64,000 nucleotides of DNA from Hydractinia symbiolongicarpus (taxonomy: Eukaryota > Cnidaria > Hydrozoa > Anthoathecata > Hydractiniidae). Under the pieces are notes generated by a model. It had not been told where the DNA came from. It made no database searches and saw nothing but the letters and a program-made list of their open reading frames with translations. Positions 17,470 through 27,868 of this stretch are shown piece by piece. Numbering within the stretch: the first letter of the stretch is position 1; the number at the start of each line of letters is the position of its first letter. The position numbers were made by a program, and so were the translations under genes. The DNA lies in contig NC_079876.1 of assembly GCF_029227915.1 (NCBI RefSeq), forward strand, positions 22,876,001 to 22,940,000, given 5' to 3'.

Positions 17470-17861
17470 TATTAATATAAACTTCTAATAACTAACTACA
17501 ATTTCGGACAAAGCGATTGAAAACAAACATCTTTGAAATTTGTATAAAAGCGTCATTTCGTTAATTATGCAAAAAAAGTGTATTTTTTGTGCTACTATCA
17601 TATAATATCTAACGAAATTCTGAAGCTCCAAACATAAAACGACACAAATATATGCGCAAAACACTACTGAATCACTCATATTTCAACTCCTTTGCAGCTA
17701 CTTCTAGTTTGTTTGTATTTCGTTCATTAGTAGGCAACGCTTTCAACCTTCGACAAGTTTCACAGTGCCGATTTTTAAATCCTCCGGTCTCGTGTGATTT
17801 TTTATGCACCAAGATACAAGCTATTTACAACGTTTAATGACTAAAAAAGCCCACTAAAGGT

Positions 17862-20108
17862 CAATAGACCTATTTCCATATCCAATTGGTTCCGCGAAAT
17901 ATGCATGCGAAAACGTAGAATAGCATGAAAACGTGATTAGTTATGAGCAAATTTCGGGATGCTGGTTGTTTACATGCATTAACACAGTTATAAAGAAAGT
18001 ATTGGTAGTGCTGTGACAAAAAAATTAAAATATTGCAAATAAGGTCGTATCTTTTTATATATGTTAGCTAGCTAAACCTAAAACCTAGCCATGTTTTTAG
18101 AATAATGTGAATAAATTTTAATTTTACTGTTTCCAAGTAAATTTAGAACTAACGTTTAATGTACAGTAATGTACAGTTAATGCACAGTACAGTACTCAAT
18201 ATACAGTTTACTAACGCTCAGTGGCACTTCATATTACTCTGATCAGTTCCAAAGATAAAATTAGCTTGCTGATATTATAGCTAGTCAAAGTAGCCAGCGC
18301 CAAGCTACAAAACCTGGAAAAACATATTGTGAATTTCATTTTGAGCTCTTCATTCCCCAAAAATCAATGTTGAATATTCAATATGCTTGACTGGTGCTAA
18401 CAGAAGTACTGCAAAAACTTGGAGTACTAGGGAAAAGTAACATTGACTTTTGGGGAAAGTGGAGGGGACAATAAAGAGATTTCAACATCAAGAATAATGA
18501 AACAGCTGGATTTTCTTATAGCTTTTTCACAAGTATGTTTTCCATGGTTGTAGCTATAGCTTAGCTGCATGACTAATTAACAAATCATTTTTCAACATTC
18601 GTTGTGTAAAATGATATTAAAAAATAATATTTTCAAACTATCGGCTGTTGTGATTATTCAACTGTCGCACTCCCTCTGTCACTACTCCCTCTCTTACTGA
18701 CTGTCAAAAATTGTACATTTATATCAAGCATTGTGATGGTTAACTTTAATACTTACAGTTTGTAATTGATATAGCAAAGAGCATATCATAAATCTCCATA
18801 TATAGGAAAAGTAGAGTCTTTTTTTAATATAGAGGTTTTTATCCAAAAAAAGGAAAGTAAAATAATATACTATTTCTTATAAGAATGTCTGGATTTCAGC
18901 TGTAAACTTGCTTAATTTTTGGCAAAAGCTCAGTCTCAATGTTCTTAAAAACCAGGTATTTTGTTTTCTTACTTACATGAAATCTTGAAAATTAATCTTG
19001 CAGAATTGTTCAAATTGTTTATTAACAGAAAATAATCTTTCATAGTGTTGATTTGTGAAAATATAAAACCAAAAATTTTGTTTTCGCCTCACAAAAAAAT
19101 TTCACATTGTTTTCACAAGTTGAAGTTCGATATGACAAGCATTTTGTGGACAAAATGTTATCGATTTTTTTTCTAGGCAGTACGTCAGTATTCATTTTGT
19201 GTTTTTTACGAACAACAATTTTTAAATTGTTTTGTAAAGTGATCCTCTCAAGGGAAAATTTGTTTTTGACCAATCAAAATTAGTGGACAATTTTATTTGC
19301 CTGAAAAAATAAATTTGCCTGAAAGAAGATGGTAACTCTCTGAATACAAAATTTAAGAATTAGGATATCGTCCCTTTTGTCAACCTTATTTTCTGGAATT
19401 CTAAATAAATTTTTTTTACCAAATACAATCTACGATAGAGGCTTAAAATGTGACACAAATAAGCAAGAACATTCCAAGGGAAGTTTAAGTTCAACTTTCC
19501 CCACCAAGTCATATTAGTATCCTAATTCTGAACCAACAAATGTGCAAAATGTGAGTTATAAATACTTCCAAAACTACCCTCACTTAGAAAGAAAATAAAC
19601 GAGGTAAGGCACCCATAAGGTCAACTTAACTACTATTGTCTACTATTTAAAAACCACGCCATCATCATTAAGCCTTGCTAATGTTATTTTCACAGATGTT
19701 GTTTAAAAAATATGGTAACTCAATAACTGGAGATATATACCAGCAGCATCACCAATTTTGGTAAACAGCTTGAAATTTCACGTTTGTTTGGCACAAATCA
19801 GCCAGCCAGCTAGCTAGCTACTCATATTATATTCAAAGCTAGCTCATTTAACACCTAGAATAATTAACAAAAGCATTAGAACGGCCCAATAATACATGCT
19901 ATTATCCCATATTATCACCAAATGTTAATAACAATCTGTATGACATAATTATTTTCCAAATATTGCAAGTAAACAAACCATGTCTGCACTACTTCGCTGC
20001 AAAGTAAAATTTTGCTCATACCTAATGTCGTTTTGATGTTATTCGGTGTTTTGGTATATATATATTCCGTGGAACGAAAATGAATATGAAAAAAATAGGT
20101 CTATTTGA
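17862..20108. mobile_element. Non-autonomous DNA transposon with terminal inverted repeats, copy 2
   Basis: The left end TCAATAGACCTATTTCC is inverted at the right end (AAAAATAGGTCTATTTGA). TTCCGCGAAAT at the left pairs with ATTCCGTGGAA at the right, and GCATGAAAACGTGATTAG resembles the subterminal block of copy 1. The 2.2-kb interior has no transposase. Two short repeats of GTACAGT occur near 18160-18200. Confidence 0.55.
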
Positions 20109-21639
20109 CATCCAATTAGTAGCTTTTCCTGCCCTCCGATTGTTAGGAGAAAGTAACTGTGATCATATTTTCAGCGAAAAATGCTCAGACGATGATTCCA
20201 TTGTTATTAAAAACAATACAGAATTTTTTGTATAGCTAGATAACAATAGCTGCGAAATAAGATGGTTCTCCGTCTCTATTTCTAAAATTGTGCTAAAAAT
20301 CTTGAAGTTCATTGTTGTTAAAACTTTTAAAATTATTAGACGCTGTTTTTTCAATATTGGAATGTATATCGTCTTTACATCCCCTTCATCTTGTTTTCTT
20401 CTACTTGCTGCATACGTTTTACCTCTTCAGTGTTAGCTGAGTAATATACAGTATCCTTCCACAACACTTTCTTTCTAAAAGAGTTTTTTTTTACAAGCTT
20501 GCATTGTTCAGTTAGCCTTGTGCACCAATAGAAATTGATCTTTAACTTTAATCGCTTTACGTATGTAACTTTCACGACCTGAAAAGTCTCCGTAATAAGT
20601 GTTTTGTTTATAATTAGTGTTGTTTGTTTACCTTACATTTATATATTTGTGAAGTCATTAAATAAATAAATTTTCACCTTGGGTGAGTTTATAATTAACA
20701 CATTTTACAACAGCGCCATTTTGGCAGGAAGTTCTACGGCGTATTACTGATTTAGTAGTTCTGGGGAGTATTTGCTTGGTGCAGAAAAAATGCTCACGTT
20801 ATTAATAATTAATTATTTTCAACTGGCACAGCAAAAGACGAAAAAAGAAAAATATGAAAGTAGAAAAGTGAAAAAACAACAATTTTTGATTTATTCCGTT
20901 TTTTTGCCTATTGATACTCGTTGTAGGAAATACAAATCTAGATTCAGTAAATTCAAGATCACTGCAAAATGATTAATATGTGAAAATAATAGATTTTTGC
21001 ACCTTGTGCAACGGAGTAGACTAACACTCAAAAACTAATAATTCCCGTACCGCTACACTAGACTGGTATCCTGCCGTGCTTCACTAGTGTCGGTAGTAAA
21101 AACAGCGACAGAAAAGGAGCCCATTTTAAAGTTCTACCGGCTAAAGCCGCAGAAAAATTAGGAATTTATGGCCCGAGGTTCATTTATGCCACCCCTCCCC
21201 AATCCCTCCCCCCGCAACTAAAATAGGCAAGATATAAAAGTTCAATCACCAATTCTTTTTTTTTTATTATAACTGCTAAAATATTGTTTCAACAATCCTA
21301 AAACTTGTTAAATTTTAATATTTATCTCTTTGGCAACGGTGTTGCTAAATTGAATCCCCGAGAGAGAAAAAATTATTTTCCTCTCGGCATTGTTTTTAAT
21401 CTTTTCCAAGGGTAATATAAATGTTAATAACAGGAACCGTTTTGCAAACAAAATTCTTGCATTAACTAACCGAATCAACTTAACAATGGTCACTTCGTAA
21501 TAATAGCGCCAAACAAAATTACTGGACAGAATATATTTGCCCGCTTTAAAGGGGTTCGATGTAAGAAAATTGGCGAACAGGACGAGGTTGTCAGTATAGT
21601 CCTGTAGAAGTACAGCTAATTTATGCATCGGCAACATAA
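20109..21639. other. Intergenic with one possible exon
   Basis: Apart from the low-confidence minus-strand exon at 20375-20578, I see nothing certain. A 114-codon minus-strand ORF at 21308-21652 has a mixed composition without recognisable motifs. A C-rich stretch lies at about 21185-21225. Confidence 0.35.
20375..20578 (-). CDS. Possible terminal exon, unknown product
   Basis: After a minus-strand acceptor-like TTTTCAG (20585-20579), 67 codons stay open to a stop at 20375. They read VVKVTYVKRLKLKINFYW, then KKVLWKDTVYYSANTEEVKRMQ. The Lys/Glu-rich composition is protein-like, but no partner exon is found. It may be chance. Confidence 0.2.
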   Translation of the reverse strand, partial: VVKVTYVKRLKLKINFYWCTRLTEQCKLVKKNSFRKKVLWKDTVYYSANTEEVKRMQQVEENKMKGM

Positions 21640-21762
21640 TGCCGGATTCCATTCACGTCGCCACCACCAGGAAATGCTTACGAACTACGTGCGGACAAGT
21701 TTGATTTAACAGAGCAAGATAAAGAAATTTATTGGTTACAAATGGAAGAACTATTGCTATAA
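21640..21762 (+). other. Short gene-like fragment, unknown
   Basis: Forty codons without ATG read PPPGNAYELRADKFDLTEQD and then KEIYWLQMEELLL before TAA at 21760-21762. Codon use and composition look more like real protein than its surroundings, as in the tail of a broken gene or a terminal exon. No clear acceptor lies directly upstream. I cannot identify it. Confidence 0.25.
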
Positions 21763-22206
21763 ATGAACACACAACCGTTGTAAAAAGTGTCTGTTCATGG
21801 AGGTACCGCTTTAGGGAGGCGTCCGTTTTAGAGAGATTGCGATATGAAAGTTCCTATGAGAATTTCTCATGGCCAAATAGAGCCGGTTGTCTTAGGGACT
21901 GTTCATATGGAGGCGGGGTGGTTCGGTTGACCGGGCTGGTTCGGCTGAGCGGGATCTCGCTGTTCTTAAGAAACGCATAGAAAAACTAACAGGAGACTAA
22001 CAGCAAATATGACTGCCAGTAAACAAAGTCATAAATAGAAGGGTGTGTCTTTTTGTACAGGTTATTTTAAGATTCAAGCGAGCAACTCTTACAAGAATTA
22101 CTTTATTTATAATTCTGATTTAATCTATATTATGGCAAATATTGTCGGAAATTTTAAAAACTATCAAATTTCCAGAACAGTTACGATAATTAATAAAAAT
22201 TGCTTA
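21763..22206. other. Intergenic
   Basis: No supported gene. An 82-codon ORF spanning 21732-21980 overlaps a GC-richer patch with GGTTCGGTTGACCGG-like repeats and is not convincing. Confidence 0.4.
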
Positions 22207-22765
22207 CAGTAGACGTCCGTTAATTCGAACACGCAAGGGACTAAATTATTTGTTCGAATTAACGAATGTTCGGATTATCGGAAGTTCAGAAAAAACAAGA
22301 ATTTTAATAAACGTTTAAAGGTGTTATGCTAATATAACTTTAGTATAACTTTACTACAACTTTTTATAAAAATCTTTTAACGCTGTTTGCTTGGTAATGG
22401 GCAAGGCCTCCAAATTCCTGGTAAACTTCATTTAATTGATAAATTAAAAGAAATTTTGCCACCATTGATGCAATAAAAATTTTATTTTCCCTTAAGAATT
22501 CATTTATCGATACACATAATTTCGAATTAACGAGCATAATGCATCTTTGGGACTTAAACATTGTTCGAATTAGCGAAATGTTCGAATTAGCGGAGTTCCA
22601 ATTCCAACGGCGAATTCGACGGCGAATTGCATCTGAGCATGCGCAGTTCGATGCAAAATGAAAACAAACAAAACTGCACATGCTCAGATACAATTCGCCG
22701 TCGAATTCGCCGTTCAATTCGCTAAGTGAAAATCCCCCTTAAGCGGCATTCGAATTAACGGACGT
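22207..22765. mobile_element. pogo/Tigger-like MITE
   Basis: The left end, CAGTAGACGTCCGTTAATTC after TA, and the right end, ATTCGAATTAACGGACGT (22748-22765), are inverted. TTCGAATTAACGAA and TTCGAATTAGCG motifs recur inside. Ends of the form CAGT-x-GTTAATTCGAA are typical of pogo/Tigger elements. No transposase is present. A separate, near-perfect hairpin is nested inside at 22606-22714. Confidence 0.65.
22606..22714. repeat. 43-bp-arm hairpin nested in the MITE
   Basis: Arms 22606-22648 and 22672-22714 are inverted copies with only two mismatches, around a 23-base loop. The arms contain GGCGAATTCGACGGCGAATT. A transcript would fold into a long stem comparable to a miRNA-type hairpin, although it more likely arose as a foldback MITE. 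Confidence 0.75.
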
Positions 22766-23712
22766 TATTTTAAAATATTTTTAAAATTCCACAACGCCGT
22801 ACAAAATTGCCTTAAGTATTAACTTCATGAAACTTTACACATTTTTCGTCATAATGATTCAAATGGCGCCCTTTTTTTCGAGATCCTTTAGAGTTATAGA
22901 GATATGGAAACGGCACAGAGCCTGCACATGAAGTGTTTCTTGTATACGTTAGCGGGTTTATAGATAAAGTCATATTTTATTTATCCAAAAAAAGTGTTTT
23001 TTTTATTTGTAGAATACAGAAATCCGAATCCTTATTATTTCAATTTCCAAAGTATAGGAACTGCGGTGCATATGTGAGATATATCCGTATAAGTAAAATT
23101 GCACATTAGCTTCTCAAGGTTAAAAAGACAAGGATAGAGTGGAACCTTAACGTACGATCTCTCGCTTGCCGGGCGTCGCAGCTACGACATCGCTGCTATT
23201 TCTCTGGTACATACAGTAGATATAGCGACGATACTACCTCCTTGCAAAATATTTTTGTATACTGAGTGATACACGGCCGTACCTCAGGTGGCAATCGACC
23301 AATCAAATGTGGCGCACATGTTAAGCGGTATGATCAACGGAGCCCTGTTTTAAAACTAAGTCCATCTACAGTCTATATTATAGGAATATATATATATATA
23401 GGAATAACAATCTCCATAGCTCCCAATGAAAAAGGTTCTATCCTCTTCAGGTAGCTAGAACATACCTTGACTATTGCAGGGTCACATTATATGGCGTAAT
23501 ATACTCATATCAGGAGAGCTTGATGAAAGAACTTCCAGGATACTTAAGCTAATGCAAAACAGAATTTAGAACCGAATGTTTTAATGTTTTAATGATATTA
23601 TGGGAATTTTTCTACGTAATGTTATGACCACTGTGACCAAACTTGAAAATAAGGTAAGAAATTAGAAAAAAAAAAATATTATATGTATAAAAATCTTTTC
23701 TAGCAATACTTC
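22766..23712. other. Intergenic, 3' of the first YG-rich peptide gene
   Basis: No supported gene. It includes a short (TA)n tract near 23388 and the likely 3' UTR of the minus-strand gene ending at 23713. A 62-codon ORF at 23266-23454 shows nothing recognisable. Confidence 0.4.
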
Positions 23713-24340
23713 CTAATCATCTTTGTTCCTGTACCTTCCACTATAACCGTATCTAACTCCGTGTCCATATTTTCCTCCGTAGCCATATCGTCCTTCATGT
23801 CCATATCTACCTCCATAACCATATCGACGTCTACGACGGTATTTTCCACCGTGTCCATATCGTCCTCCATATCCGTATCCTCCATAGCCATGACCATATC
23901 GGTAGCGTCTTCGGTAACGTCTTCGGTAGCGTCTTCGATTACATTTTCCGTCATTTGATGCATTAGGATCACTTATCTCGTCATTATCATCACAGTCGTC
24001 ATTTTCAAGATCATTTTCTTCATCGTCGGAATTCTCTTCAAGAGCGTTGTCTTCTTGTGTTTCTGGTAAATCTAAAATAAATTGACAAAGTAAATAATAT
24101 TATAAAAATGTGTAACACAAAAAATTAAGAAAAATAGAAATATGTATACTTTACCTGTCACCTCATCTGAGACATCATCATCACTTGGAATAGCATTCCC
24201 TGAAAAAATAAATTAAAACTACCATTACATTTTAATTTTAACACATTGAAAATATAAAGTGCTAAAAAGTGGTAAAAAGTAAATTACTAACCTGCAGTAA
24301 AGGCAATGCAAATACCCAACAATAACAGTGTAAGCTTCAT
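23713..24340 (-). CDS. Secreted acidic/RY-YGG-rich prepropeptide, copy 1 (intact)
   Basis: Three exons on the minus strand: 24292-24340, 24155-24199 and 23713-24071. Together they give 453 bases and 150 residues. Exon 1 encodes the signal peptide MKLTLLLLGICIAFTA. Residues about 20-62 are strongly acidic (DDDVSDEV, EENSDDEEND). A conserved SDPNASNDGKC hinge leads into RRRYRRRYRRRYRYGHGYGG and then RYG-type repeats, ending GRYRNKDD. Two Cys (in DDCDDND and GKC) are conserved in all intact copies. Exon sizes and phases match those at 31683 and 43322. I infer a secreted pro-protein whose acidic part neutralises a cationic Tyr/Gly/Arg-rich part. Possible roles are antimicrobial peptide, or adhesive/structural matrix. 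I know no named family it belongs to. Confidence 0.8.
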
Positions 24341-24400
24341 ATTTGCAAGGTTTGATTTACAACTGTTGCTTAAGAACTGCTGTGCGAATGTTTAAGAACT

Positions 24401-24420
24401 GGTCCCTATTTATGCAAATA
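24401..24420 (-). promoter_or_regulatory. TATA/octamer core promoter of copy 1
   Basis: On the minus strand TATTTGCATAAATAGGGACC lies about 60 bases upstream of the ATG. ATAAATA is a TATA-type box, and the overlapping ATTTGCAT is an octamer (POU-factor) motif. Nearly the same string occurs at the same distance in the gene at 43322. Confidence 0.55.
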
Positions 24421-24472
24421 ATTTAATTAATTTGTGATTGTAATTATCCTTAACGAGCCTCTTTCCCAACCA

Positions 24473-24510
24473 ATTAACGCACGAGGCTTTCGATGATGTT
24501 GCAAAATATT
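24473..24510 (-). promoter_or_regulatory. Conserved upstream box of the peptide genes, copy 1
   Basis: On the minus strand, ATTTTGCAACA, a spacer of about 15 bases, and GTGCGTTAAT match the box found upstream of the genes or relics at 27111, 31552, 35830, 39790, 43171 and 46101. Conservation in non-coding DNA suggests a shared control element, though shared descent alone could explain it. Confidence 0.45.
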
Positions 24511-27060
24511 TTTTGCAAAAAGTAATCAAAGCTCTTTAATCCTTGAACATACCTTTAATACAATCATATGGATAATTACCATATAACTACTAAAGTATAT
24601 ATTACGCTTAATGGCTGTTAGAAATATCTTGTGTAGATCCATGAAAACATTATTGGCCTTGATTAAAGCACTTGAGAATTTTTTTGTTATCCTTAAGCAA
24701 ACTATTTATTAGTCGGATTTGCAAAACGTAGTTTTTGTATTTTCCCTGTTTATTTCATCCGTTTGTGACCGCAGTTCGTGATGGTCCTATTATCTCTATA
24801 ATTGAAGACTAGGAGATCATTGATTTATAGTAAAAGGAATTATTTCATTACCAACGTTTGTTTGTTTGACTGCAAATAAATTACTGTGTGAAATCAAATA
24901 GCAAAATTTAAACACCACTTTTAACTAATACGTTCATTTAGTCATACGTCTGCCCTGTTTGTTCTATAAAACGTCATCAGGACCTAATGCTTGTAATCCT
25001 GTCCCCTAATTTTTTTTCGATTTGTTAAAATGAAAGAGATTTTTGCAGGAGATGCTTTTTTGCTTATTCTAGGAGGTTATAATCTCAAAATCCTTCCCAT
25101 CTTGCCCTGACTCTCCGAAAATGTGTGTGTCAACTATGGCCTTGTCCATTTTATCAATGGAAAAATGCTATGATACTTGCCACACAGCGGTTTAGCACTT
25201 AAGCTACAAAATACGCCATTTGGCCTCACAGCAAGGTCGAAATACCGTAATGCGATCTAGTGACGGTATATCATGATCATTCCATTCTGAGATATCCAGC
25301 ATATAAAAGAGGATTTAATTTACTGCGCAGTATTGCTAACTCCATCATTGTTACAGTAGCCCGATAAGGCATTGGCCAGGAAACATGGTTAGATTTTATA
25401 AAGATTCAAAAAATGCTTTTGAAAATTAAGGGTTAAAAAAATTCCTTCGCAAACAAATATCGGTGCCTAAAGTTCAAGTTAGAATTTAAAAAGCAAAAAG
25501 CCATATTGAACTCTCTTCTTTAAAATAGCTAAACTCTTTTTTCATCACGTTAAATTTAAAAACTTGGACATGAAAATAGCTTGAAAAAAGAATGAGGCAA
25601 ATGTTTTTCTGCTGAAATGTTGTGCTTTAAAAATGTTCAATCCCCTTCCCAATGTTTTTTAAGGTCACGTACGAAATTGGTGGACAAAAATAACAACAAA
25701 AACTATCAGTGATAAAATTTCCAAAACACAACAATTTATGCTATTACATCTTTTGATAGGATGACAAAGAGGGTCAATTGATCAAGCAAAATGGTCTAAA
25801 TAAATATGTTACTTATCATTTACTCCATTAAATTTTGGCTCAAATCGTTTTAATTTTTTTACTAACGCAGTTAAAGGAGAAATTCGTACTTCAGAATAAT
25901 TCTTGCCTAACAATTATCTGCCGGAAATTCTAAAAGCTTAGTTAAAATTACATGTATCGGGATTAAAAGGCCTTACGAAAAATGCGTTACTAATTTAGCG
26001 ACACATTTCATTGCTATTAATCCCGCCATTATTCGGAAATTACAGTAAAAAATTTATGAGTCCTGTGTTGCACATCATTAACTTTTTGCATCATCAGTGC
26101 AACTTTATTATAATGTAGTCTATCTTTTACAAATCTATACTTTTCAGACTGTGAATCTTAGATTCATATCTAGAGCAGAAATGTCCATTATTATCCACAA
26201 ACAGTCTTTCGACTTTAAGCCGGGTTTTTGGCGATGCTAAAATTAAGCACTGCCGGATAGGAAAGTTAATCCTCCTTCGTGCATGTCTATATCTTAATAT
26301 CTCAAAGTTGGGCAATCACGATTCAAATGGAAAGTTATTGCTTATGTCTATCAAAGTTTCTTCGCCGACATTCGCCGACCTAATAATTTGTTTCATGTTT
26401 ATCTAAGTTTAACATGAAAAAAGAGCGTACCACGGATACCATTTTGCCCACCCAATTTAAATCAAATGTGGTTATTTATTGGTCACAATAATGTACTGTC
26501 TGGAAATGAGCTTTGGTACATGTAAGTATAAGTTCTATTTGAGAATGTTGTTTGACATCACTTATGGTTGTGTAACCTCCTACCTGAATAAAAAGTAGTG
26601 TTGCATAACCTAGCAACATCATTTACGGTTTCCTTAACCGAACTGTTCTTTATGCATTAGCGATGTGCATATCGGTAAAGGTGTGGGGTAGTACAATATA
26701 AAATATAAAATACTAACAAAACAATTTTTATTTTTATTATCACACTTCAAAAATAAATCCTAACAACAATGTAATAAATTCTAATGACAGCTTTACATCC
26801 TGTCAACCGACCTTACTTGGGCTAAATAGAAAATAAAGGGCTAAAATACCAATCATGTTTCTGAATTCCGCTGTTGGGTAGTTAGTGCCTCGTTTTTTAA
26901 GAATTTTAAAACAGAAATAAATTAGTATTGTTATTTGTCTGTTAAGATATGTTTCTTACTCGAATGAGTTGAAATTCAAAATCAGTATAAAATACCTGTC
27001 GGGCAGTATAAAGGTAGGTTATTGCAATTGAACCGAGTAAGGAAATGATAACACACTCGT
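24511..27060. other. Intergenic, old duplicated segments
   Basis: No supported gene in 2.5 kb. About 26455-26650 resembles 40040-40235 (AATGAGCT, then TTGCATAACCTAGCAA and CAT blocks), an older duplication of cluster flanks. A 62-codon minus-strand ORF at 26127-26315 shows nothing recognisable. Confidence 0.45.
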
Positions 27061-27110
27061 ATAAATTAATGATAAATCAAAACCCTTTTACCAGTCGTTA
27101 CATTATTAAT

Positions 27111-27152
27111 TGCAAAGTATTGCAACAGCAACGACAATGCACATGCGTAAAC
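27111..27152 (+). promoter_or_regulatory. Upstream box of the pseudogene copy 2
   Basis: ATTGCAAAGTATTGCAACA followed by AATGCACATGCG corresponds to the conserved box of the intact genes. The TATA region downstream (about 27180-27205) has decayed to GCACAAATTGG. Confidence 0.4.
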
Positions 27153-27244
27153 TTATTTTAAAGAGATCGTTAATTTTATTTTGCACAAATTGGAACCAGT
27201 TGTTAAACATTTTCATAACAGTTTTTTAAGCAACAGTAGCAAAC

Positions 27245-27868
27245 CTTTGTATTGTCTTTGCTGCTGGTTCGTAATATACTTTTTAACACTTTTTAACACT
27301 TTTTAGTACTTATATTTTTAATCTGGTAAAATTAAAATGTAATTGGTAAAAATAACAGCCGTAGTTTATTAATTAAGAAATAATAAAACGAGTTTGAAAG
27401 TTAAAAAGTATTTATTTAAGTATCTAATTGAGCATTGATCGTAGGTGTGAACTTTTTTATAAAAAATGCCTCCAATATTTCACGTTTTCTATTGTTAGAT
27501 GGAGCCGTCCTTTAACACCCTTCAAGAAAAAGCTTAACAAATAAATACTTTTTAACTTTTAAACTCGTTTTATTTTTTCTTATTAAATGTAATGATCGTT
27601 TTAATCTATTCTTTCTGGAAAGTGATGACGACTGTGATGATGATGACGAAATGAGAGATCCCAACTCACCAAATGACAGATAATGTTATCGAAGACGTTG
27701 CCAAAGACACTATCGTTATGGTCATGGGTATGGTGGACACGGATACGGATAAAAAAATACCGTCATGGACGTCAATATGGTTATGGCGGCAGATATGGCT
27801 ACAGAGGAAGATGTGGTTACGGAGGGAGATACGGTTACGGAAGACGGTACAGAAGCAAAGATGATTAA
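27245..27868 (+). pseudogene. YG-rich peptide gene, copy 2 (dead)
   Basis: The exon-1 relic at about 27245-27268 keeps only its end (ATTGTCTTTGCTGCTG before GTTCGTAA); the ATG and most of the signal peptide are deleted. Exon 3 survives from about 27621. It keeps the GATGACGACTGTGATGATG acidic segment and the basic region, but has an in-frame TAA at 27681-27683, where intact copies have GGA AAA, and a deletion with a second stop near 27750. The last part still reads KYRHGRQYGYGGRYG, ending RYRSKDD. It is the counterpart of the intact gene at 43322-43939 in the duplicated block. Confidence 0.75.

Noticed and set aside
23700-23972. Minus-strand Asp/Met-rich 90-codon ORF
   Set aside because: It is the off-frame reading of exon 3 of the peptide gene; the spliced frame with signal peptide and conserved exon phases is the real one.
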